Origin: Polyangiaceae bacterium
Lineage (GTDB): Bacteria; Myxococcota_A; Polyangia; Polyangiales; Polyangiaceae
NCBI GenBank assembly: GCA_025936115.1
Contig: JAICTZ010000006.1
Span: forward strand, 1 to 64,000
Direction: 5' to 3'
Length of the DNA: 64,000 nucleotides
Both the position numbers and the translations under genes were made by a program. The notes beneath the pieces were generated by a model, which did not search any database, was not told the DNA's origin, and saw nothing but the letters and a program-made list of their open reading frames with translations. This document shows, one piece after another, positions 58,627 through 64,000 of this stretch. The stretch's first letter is position 1; each line of letters starts with the position of its first letter.

Positions 58627-59483
58627 AGACGCTCGCACACTTCGGAGCAGGCACGCCGAGCGCGTTCGGGGTTCGACCCGCGGACGCGCTCGGCGCGCTC
58701 GCCGTGCTCGGCACGGATTACGGCTTGAAATCGTTCGCGTCGCACGCCGGCGCGCGCGAGCTCGCGCCGCTGCTCGCCCCCACGGCGGCGCTCGTCACGC
58801 GCGTCAGCGGCCACGCCTTTCACGCCGAGAGCGGCGCCGGCTACGTGTCGCGCGAGGTCGGCGTCGTGATCGCGCCGGCCTGCTCCGGTATCAACTTCGC
58901 GATCGTCGCGTTCACGGCCCTCGCGCTCGGTTTCGTCACGCGCTTCGCGACAGCACGCGGCAAGGCGCTGTGGCTCTGCGCCGCAGCGCCGCTCGCCTAC
59001 GCCGCGACCGTCGGCGTGAACACACTGCGCATCTGTTTGGCGCTCGCCGTCGGGCACGAGCTCGTGGCTCCCGGCGTGCTTTCGGGCCAAGACGCGCATC
59101 GCGCCCTCGGCGTCTGCGTGTATCTCGGCTGTTTGCTCGGCCTGTGCGCGCTCGTCGATCGCGCGCTCGGACGCCGAACACGCGCCGGAGCGCGAAATCG
59201 CGCGGCTCGCTACGCGCTGCTCGTCCCGCTCGGCAGTTACGTGGCCGTGACCGTGCTCACGCCGCTGCTGCGCGGTGAGGTTCGCGGGGCATTCTGGACG
59301 CACGCGGCCGTCGTGGGTGGGGCTGCCGGTTTCGTGATCGCGGTGCTATGGCTTACGCGGAACTTTGCCGCTTCGACTGAGAGATCGCCTGGCCGAGTGG
59401 TCTCGGGGACCATGGGGCCCGCTGGGGTTCGTTTCGGCCTGGACATGCCTGAACGTGGTGGCGAACGTTCGCTACCCGGGTGA
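58623..59483 (+). CDS. Exosortase (xrt-family transpeptidase)
   Basis: A 286-residue polytopic membrane enzyme that cleaves and re-anchors proteins with C-terminal sorting tails. The catalytic triad of the exosortase/archaeosortase family is intact: Cys87 in APACSGINF, Arg136 in NTLRICLAL, and His159 in GQDAHRALGV. About seven to eight membrane helices are seen. The GTG at 58623 overlaps the stop of the VIT/VWA gene, its probable sole substrate. The last 42 residues (after LWLTRNF) are polar and basic and coincide with a 119-base overlap with the next gene. Which exosortase class it is cannot be fixed without a profile search; XrtK-like is a guess from the VIT partner. Confidence 0.88.
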   Translation: MKTLAHFGAGTPSAFGVRPADALGALAVLGTDYGLKSFASHAGARELAPLLAPTAALVTRVSGHAFHAESGAGYVSREVGVVIAPACSGINFAIVAFTALALGFVTRFATARGKALWLCAAAPLAYAATVGVNTLRICLALAVGHELVAPGVLSGQDAHRALGVCVYLGCLLGLCALVDRALGRRTRAGARNRAARYALLVPLGSYVAVTVLTPLLRGEVRGAFWTHAAVVGGAAGFVIAVLWLTRNFAASTERSPGRVVSGTMGPAGVRFGLDMPERGGERSLPG

Positions 59484-61035
59484 AGAGAGCCGGCTCTGGT
59501 TTTTGCCGTGCATCGACACGGTCGTCCTGCTCGGGGCGTTCGCACTCCTCGCGCGGCGCGGGCGCACGGTGCCGCGGCCGGCGCTGGCGGCGCTGGCGGC
59601 ATTTTTCGTGCTCGTGCGCTTTTTTCGGTTCGCCGACGGCATTTCGGCGCGCGTCTTCGAGCGCAGATTCGACTTGTACGTCAATCTGAGGCTGCTCCGC
59701 GAGCTGCCACGTCTGCTCCGCACGACGCTGTCTGGTTGGCAGCTTGGTTTGCTGGGCTTCGGGGTACTTGCAGGAATGGCACTCGTGGGTCTCGCCTGTT
59801 ACGGCGCGCTGCGCATGGCGGCGGAAAGCCTGCGAGCGCCGAACAATCAGCGGCTTTTTCTGGCAGCCTCACTAGCTTACGTCTGCTTTTCACTGCTCCC
59901 GGGCGCGCTACGTGAGCGGTTCGCGCGTCCCCTGCCGGCAAGCGCCAGCGGACGTCTCGTTCCCGAGCTTCGCGCCATCATTCGCGCGAGCGGCACGGAC
60001 GAGCGCGAGCGGCACGCGGTGGCGAGCGCCCGCACCGAGCTCAGCCGCATGCCGAATGGCCTCGCGCGGCTCGGCCGCGCCGACGTGCTCGTTTTCATCG
60101 TCGAATCGTACGGAGAAACCGTGCTCGAAGACGCGGCGTACGTGCCGACCGTCCGGCGAGAATTTACGGCATTCGAGCGAGAGCTCGGAGCCGCGGGCTA
60201 TGCCATCGCATCGAACGTCTTGGACTCTCCGACGTTCGGCGGCTGCTCGTGGTTCGCGCATGCCGCGCTCGACACGGGCATCCGCGTCGACAACCAACTC
60301 GCCTTCGATGCGCTCGCGAACGATCATCCGTTCACACTCGCTGATGCATTTCACGCCGCTGGGTATCGCACCGTGGTCGCCGAACCCGCGACGGAGGGAC
60401 CGGCCGCGAACTACTTGCACTTCGATCGCGAATATTACGCTAGAGCCTTCGACTATCGCGGTCCGCGGCTCGGCTGGGGCCGCCTGCCCGATCAATTCGT
60501 GCTCGACTTCATCCACCGGCGCGAGCTCGTCGATCGTGAGGTCCCGCGGTTCATCCAGTACGCCCTCGTGACGAGTCACGCGCCCTGGCTTGCGGAAGCG
60601 ACGGTGCTCGACGATTGGTCGCGGATCGGCGACGGCTCCGTGTTCGCCGGCTTGCCCATCAAACGCCACACGACGAACTGGTCGAACCTCGACCAAGCGA
60701 GCGACGCGTACCTCGACGCGATCGTCTACGACCTCGAGGTCCTGCGCCGTTACCTCGCGTCCGAGCTGCACAATGACACTTTGGTCATCATTCTGGGCGA
60801 CCATCAGCCGCCCGGCGGAGTCACGCGCTCGAGCACGGGACACGGCGTACCGGTGCACGTTTTGAGCCGTAAATCCGAGCTAGTCGCGCCATTTTTGGCG
60901 CGAGGCTACGCTTCGGGGATGTGGCCCGCGCCGAGCTCGAGCAGGCCTCCGATGGAGCGCTTTCTGTTTGAGTTCGTCCGCGATTTCTCGGCAGACTTGC
61001 GACAAACTAGCGTGGCGGGTGGGCCCACACCGTGA
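59365..61035 (+). CDS. Membrane sulfatase-like / alkaline-phosphatase-superfamily protein
   Basis: A 556-residue protein with four to five N-terminal membrane helices (LGFVSAWTCLNVVANV, IDTVVLLGAFALLARRG, LAALAAFFVLVRFFRF, GLLGFGVLAGMALVGLACYG) and a periplasmic catalytic domain of the sulfatase/LTA-synthase fold: DVLVFIVESYGETVLEDAAY, TFGGCSWFAHAALDTGIRV (with the probable nucleophile Cys/Ser position), VITSHAPW-type and NDTLVIILGDHQPPGG. A TTG at 59365 gives the first helix in full; a GTG at 59455 would drop it. The 119-base overlap with the exosortase gene is unusually long. Likely modifies a surface polymer or phospholipid. Confidence 0.82.
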   Translation: MPLRLRDRLAEWSRGPWGPLGFVSAWTCLNVVANVRYPGEESRLWFLPCIDTVVLLGAFALLARRGRTVPRPALAALAAFFVLVRFFRFADGISARVFERRFDLYVNLRLLRELPRLLRTTLSGWQLGLLGFGVLAGMALVGLACYGALRMAAESLRAPNNQRLFLAASLAYVCFSLLPGALRERFARPLPASASGRLVPELRAIIRASGTDERERHAVASARTELSRMPNGLARLGRADVLVFIVESYGETVLEDAAYVPTVRREFTAFERELGAAGYAIASNVLDSPTFGGCSWFAHAALDTGIRVDNQLAFDALANDHPFTLADAFHAAGYRTVVAEPATEGPAANYLHFDREYYARAFDYRGPRLGWGRLPDQFVLDFIHRRELVDREVPRFIQYALVTSHAPWLAEATVLDDWSRIGDGSVFAGLPIKRHTTNWSNLDQASDAYLDAIVYDLEVLRRYLASELHNDTLVIILGDHQPPGGVTRSSTGHGVPVHVLSRKSELVAPFLARGYASGMWPAPSSSRPPMERFLFEFVRDFSADLRQTSVAGGPTP

Positions 61036-61985
61036 CGATCCGACCGACCCCCCTCAAAAAGCAACCGAGCCTGCCCGAGCACGCGCCCGAAGCGCTCGAC
61101 GAAGAGCGCGCGTGGACTCTGTTACGAGCACTGGCACGCCGTGCGGCGCAGGGGCACCCCCTGAGCCGCGCGACGGGGCTCGATCTCGACGACGCGGGTG
61201 AGCTTATCGAGCTCGGCGTCGGACGCGGCGTGATCACGATCATGCCCGCTCTCGCGCGGTGTTTCGAGCTCCACGCACCAGCAGACGCCAAGGTCGAGGA
61301 GCTGTTCGATTTGTATTTGCCGCTTTGTATCGGCAAAGCGAGCGCGAAGCTCGTCGTCGGACACCTGGGGCAAAGCCTCGACGGCCAAATCGCCACCTCG
61401 AGCGGCGCGTCACAGTACGTCACGGGGCCCGAGAACATCCGCCACCTGCACCGATTGCGCGCGTTGTTCGACGCGGTCATCGTCGGCGCCAATACGGTGG
61501 AATGCGACGACCCGCAGCTCACGACGCGCCTCGTCCCCGGCCCGAACCCGACGCGCATCGTGCTCGATCCGAGCCGGCGCCTCACGGGCGCGCAGGCGCT
61601 TTTTCGCGACCGCGCAGCGCCCACGCTCGTGCTGTGCGCGCTCGGCTCCGAGCGAGAGCCGAAGCTGTCCGACGTCGAGGTGCTCGGCATCGAAGCGAGC
61701 GGCGAGCTCTTACCCGTGAACGGCGTCATCGCGGCGCTGCGTGCCCGCGGCTTGAATCGCCTCTTCGTCGAGGGCGGCGGCGTGACCGTGTCGCGCTTTC
61801 TCGATGCGCGTGCCTTCGACCGCTTGCACCTCACCGTGAGCTCGGTTTTTTTGGGCGAGGGGCGTCCGGGTGTGAAGCTGCCGGGCATCGACCGTCTCGA
61901 CGCGGCGCTCCGACCGCGCGTGCGTCGCTTCGCGCTCGGCGACGACGTGCTCTTCGACTGCGACTTCGATGACGGGAAGTCCTGA
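61032..61985 (+). CDS. RibD-like reductase domain protein
   Basis: A 317-residue protein of the dihydrofolate-reductase-like RibD C-terminal fold. Landmarks: LVVGHLGQSLDGQIATSSGA, QYVTGPENIRHLHRLRALFD, AVIVGANTVECDDPQLTTRL, TRIVLDPSRRLTGAQALFRD and RLFVEGGGVTVSRFL. The first 90 residues (ERAWTLLRALARRAAQGHPL, LIELGVGRGVITIMPALARC) are extra and unassigned. RibD proteins reduce a pyrimidine in riboflavin synthesis; stand-alone relatives often act on other substrates. The GTG at 61032 overlaps the sulfatase stop (GTGA). Confidence 0.87.
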   Translation: MTIRPTPLKKQPSLPEHAPEALDEERAWTLLRALARRAAQGHPLSRATGLDLDDAGELIELGVGRGVITIMPALARCFELHAPADAKVEELFDLYLPLCIGKASAKLVVGHLGQSLDGQIATSSGASQYVTGPENIRHLHRLRALFDAVIVGANTVECDDPQLTTRLVPGPNPTRIVLDPSRRLTGAQALFRDRAAPTLVLCALGSEREPKLSDVEVLGIEASGELLPVNGVIAALRARGLNRLFVEGGGVTVSRFLDARAFDRLHLTVSSVFLGEGRPGVKLPGIDRLDAALRPRVRRFALGDDVLFDCDFDDGKS

Positions 61986-63006
61986 CGCGAGCCACGCGGC
62001 AGCACATCGCTTCGTCGTTCCCGAGCTCGCGGGGCGGAACACGGGCGGCACCGTGTACAACCGCGAGCTCATCGGGGCGCTGCGTGAGCGCGGCGAAAAC
62101 GTCGCGGTGCTCGAAGTAGCCCAGGCCGAGCACGCCCTCCGTGGCGGCGATCCCGGGACGTATTGGATCGACACGTTGTTTCTCGAAGCCGTGCCCGCGC
62201 TCGTCGCGAGCTCTAGCGCCGCCCAGCGAATCGGGCTCATCGCGCATTACCTGCCAGGCCTCGTGCGCTACGGCGACGACGTGACGCGCCGCGAGCTTTC
62301 GGCCGCGGAAGTCGCGGCGCTGGACTCGGCGCGCGCCTTTCTCGCGCCGAGCGCCTTCATGCGGCGCACGCTGGTCGCGCTCGGTGCCGCCGAGGGTTCG
62401 GTCGCCGTCGTGGAGCCGGGCACTTTCGCGACGGGGCGCGCGTCGTTGCCGGCGCCGTCTGCCACGTTGCGAGCGCTCGTCGTCGCGCATTTGGTCGTCG
62501 GCAAGGGCGTCGATCGACTGCTGAGTGCGCTCGCCACACGCATCGACGCCGACGACCGCCTGACACTCGAAATCGTCGGCAGCATCGACGCCGACCCGGC
62601 CTACGCGTCGGCGTGTCGCGTCTTTTCGACGGCGCCGTCCCTGCGCGAACGCGTGACGCTCGTCGGCGCGCTCACACCGACCGAGGTCGTCGCCCGCCTC
62701 GCAACGAGCGACCTCTTACTCTCCGCCTCGCGGCTCGAATCTTTCGGCATGGCCCTCGCCGAAGCCCGCACCCTCGGCGTCCCGATCGTCGCACGTCGCG
62801 GCGGCAACGTCGAAAGCCTCGTCACGCCCGAGAGCGGCGGCGAGCTCGTCGCCGACGCCGCGAGCGTCGCCACAGCGTGCATTACCCTCTGCCGCGATCC
62901 CGTCGAGCTCGGCACCCGTCGGGCAGCCGCACAAAAAAACGCTCGCCCGGCTCGCACCTGGACACGCGTGGCCGAGGAATTCCTCGAACGCACACGCGAA
63001 CTCTGA
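61969..63006 (+). CDS. Family-4 glycosyltransferase (GT-B fold)
   Basis: A 345-residue glycosyltransferase. N-terminal half: PELAGRNTGGTVYNRELIGA (first GT-B nucleotide loop) and LIAHYLPGLVRYGDDVTRRE; the C-terminal half carries LRALVVAHLVVGKGVDRLLS, LEIVGSIDADPAYASACRVF, VTLVGALTPTEVVARLATSD, LLLSASRLESFGMALAEART, with the family ESFGMALAEA. The ATG at 61969 overlaps the RibD gene by 17 bases. Together with the preceding three genes it forms one coupled block, so sugar transfer may be tied to the exosortase pathway. Confidence 0.9.
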   Translation: MTGSPDASHAAAHRFVVPELAGRNTGGTVYNRELIGALRERGENVAVLEVAQAEHALRGGDPGTYWIDTLFLEAVPALVASSSAAQRIGLIAHYLPGLVRYGDDVTRRELSAAEVAALDSARAFLAPSAFMRRTLVALGAAEGSVAVVEPGTFATGRASLPAPSATLRALVVAHLVVGKGVDRLLSALATRIDADDRLTLEIVGSIDADPAYASACRVFSTAPSLRERVTLVGALTPTEVVARLATSDLLLSASRLESFGMALAEARTLGVPIVARRGGNVESLVTPESGGELVADAASVATACITLCRDPVELGTRRAAAQKNARPARTWTRVAEEFLERTREL

Positions 63007-63032
63007 ACAGCCGAGCTGGTCCGCAGCTGCCT

Positions 63033-63186
63033 GTTGCAGGCGTCCTGTTGCGGGCGTCCTGTTGCAGGCGTCCTGTTGCAGGCGTCCCGTTGCACGCGTC
63101 CCATTGCACGCGTCCCATTGCACGCGTCCCATTGCACGCGTCCCGTTGCACGCGTCCCGTTGCACGCGTCCCGTTGCGCGCCTCTG
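63033..63186. repeat. 14-bp tandem array (about eleven units)
   Basis: Units of GTTGCAGGCGTCCT / GTTGCACGCGTCCC / ATTGCACGCGTCCC start every 14 bases at 63033, 63047, 63061, 63075, 63089, 63103, 63117, 63131, 63145, 63159 and 63173. The period is not a multiple of three, so it is not coding. First of three different arrays in the 436-base gap 63007-63442, which contains no recognisable gene. Confidence 0.92.
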
Positions 63187-63241
63187 CCGCGTGCACTCGC
63201 CTCCTGCCCCTGATGACGCTCCCATCGATCGTTGCCTGCGT

Positions 63242-63289
63242 TGATATCAACGCTATCAATGATATCAACGCTATCAATGATATCAACGC
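63242..63289. repeat. 18-bp AT-rich tandem array
   Basis: GATATCAACGCTATCAAT occurs at 63242 and 63260 with a partial third copy at 63278. The 12-bp palindrome GTTGATATCAAC spans 63240-63251. The AT content is far above the surrounding DNA. Confidence 0.9.
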
Positions 63290-63341
63290 GCGGAGAGTTC
63301 ATCACCGTCCCGGCGCCTTCCGGAGAGCCCCGGGGCAGTTT

Positions 63342-63395
63342 GAGCTCTTCAGCGCGTTTGAGCTCTTCAGCGCGTTTGAGCTCTTCAGCGCTCTC
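63342..63395. repeat. 18-bp tandem array, three units
   Basis: GAGCTCTTCAGCGCGTTT at 63342 and 63360, and GAGCTCTTCAGCGCTCTC at 63378. It is unrelated in sequence to the arrays at 63033 and 63242. Confidence 0.9.
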
Positions 63396-63442
63396 GTGGG
63401 TTTCTTACCCCAGCGGCCGGGGTTGCGCGGACGAAGGCTGCG

Positions 63443-64000
63443 TCAGGTGGGACGGCTGTAGGACCAGTAGAAGGACCGGGCGAACGAGGCGGTGACCAGC
63501 CCACAGCCGAACGCGGTGACGACGGTTCCGAACGGTTCGCCCAATACCATTCCCAATGCCAAGCCGAGCATGAGGGCAGTGAAGGCGTGACGGCCCCAGG
63601 TGGAGCGCGGGATGTCGCCGCGACGCGCGGGGACGAGAGCGAGGGCAACGACGTACGCGTAACGGAGCAGGCCGGCGACGAGGATCCAAGCGCCGTAGCG
63701 ACCACGCTCGAAGAGGGCGATGCCCGCAAGTAGGACGAAATAGGCGTCCGTTTCCATGTCGAAGTAAGCGCCGAAGGCGGAGGCTTCGCCGCGACGCTTG
63801 GCCACGAAGCCGTCGAGGCCGTCGAGCGCGACGAGGACGAGCGTGGTCGCGCCGAGCGCCCAGGTGGGGACGCTCGCGGGAACGACGCCGACGCATGAGG
63901 AGAGGACGAAACGCACCGACGTGATGGCGTTGCCCCAGCCGAAGGCGCCGCTGGGAGTGAGGGCGCGGCGATTCCCGAGGACGAGGGTCGTCAGGCTCGT
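63443..64000 (-). CDS. CDP-alcohol phosphatidyltransferase (partial, 5' end beyond the right edge)
   Basis: The frame is open to the window edge; 186 codons are visible. The family signature D(x2)DG(x2)AR-like is DGLDGFVAKRRG followed by GAYFDMETDAYFVLLAGIAL, with the catalytic Asp pair of the second half. The visible N-terminal part (LTPSGAFGWGNAITSVRFVL) is a typical family entry into the first helix, so little is missing. It makes a phospholipid head group exchange, but which alcohol is unclear. A close sequence match of its C-terminal coding region appears at 22612-22660. Confidence 0.88.
   Translation of the reverse strand, partial: TSLTTLVLGNRRALTPSGAFGWGNAITSVRFVLSSCVGVVPASVPTWALGATTLVLVALDGLDGFVAKRRGEASAFGAYFDMETDAYFVLLAGIALFERGRYGAWILVAGLLRYAYVVALALVPARRGDIPRSTWGRHAFTALMLGLALGMVLGEPFGTVVTAFGCGLVTASFARSFYWSYSRPT

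Noticed and set aside
63033..63186. Possible CRISPR array
   Set aside because: Units are contiguous 14-mers with no unique spacers and there are no cas genes in the window.
1..64000. tRNA or rRNA genes
   Set aside because: No conserved T-loop, cloverleaf or rRNA segments were recognised while reading, though weak tRNAs could be missed without a covariance search.

Overview
The window is a high-GC, gene-dense chromosomal segment that looks like a myxobacterium (order Polyangiales or close relatives). The signs are strong GC bias in third codon positions, many GTG starts and 4-base GTGA/ATGA gene overlaps, a MYXO-CTERM surface protein, a fibro-slime lipoprotein, many signal-peptide proteins with Gly/Thr/Ser/Pro linkers, small outer-membrane beta-barrels, and ECF sigma factors in short operons. 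No rRNA, tRNA, prophage or CRISPR array was seen. The taxonomic call is an inference from gene content only.

Layout. 1-9.7 kb: an edge repeat, a beta-barrel, a secreted FG-GAP-like protein coupled to a family-5 solute-binding protein, a divergent pair of citrate synthases (one with an N-terminal helix-turn-helix), two lipoproteins, an N-formylglutamate amidohydrolase and a Uma2-type nuclease with a coiled-coil tail. 9.8-12.1 kb: an M20 amidohydrolase / ECF sigma / cupin anti-sigma operon. 12.2-22.5 kb: ApbE, a second Uma2, a GYF protein, a degenerate OmpA-like protein, mannose-1-phosphate guanylyltransferase, YbeY, HU with a good terminator, an rRNA methyltransferase and a HAD phosphatase. 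22.7-30.7 kb: a fibro-slime lipoprotein, ArgD coupled to a P-type ATPase-like protein that has lost its catalytic motifs, a Fur regulator, 5-formyl-THF cyclo-ligase, and a glycosyltransferase fused to a C45 acyltransferase. 30.8-34.2 kb: a four-gene, translationally coupled ECF operon. 34.2-42.4 kb: PrsW protease, beta-barrel, 5'-3' exonuclease, Gly/Thr lipoprotein, a YceI / monoheme barrel / monoheme protein operon, RsmG and an AmgK-like sugar kinase. 42.4-44.2 kb: a REP-associated transposase with paired hairpins and a 21-bp tandem array. 44.2-56.4 kb: SRPBCC-TerB fusion, RlpA operon, DUF4139 lipoprotein, YciO-like protein, GH35 beta-galactosidase, 7Fe ferredoxin, MYXO-CTERM protein, LysR regulator, DUF1003 protein. 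56.6-63.0 kb: a tightly packed run of VIT/VWA surface protein, exosortase, sulfatase-like membrane enzyme, RibD-like reductase and glycosyltransferase. 63.0-64.0 kb: three different tandem arrays and a CDP-alcohol phosphatidyltransferase cut by the right edge.

The most unusual items are the pseudo-P-type ATPase between argD and fur, the exosortase with its apparent dedicated VIT/VWA substrate, the GT2-C45 fusion, the HTH-citrate synthase facing an ordinary citrate synthase, the REP-like hairpins beside the transposase, and a dispersed intergenic repeat (about 70 bp) present in several gaps.
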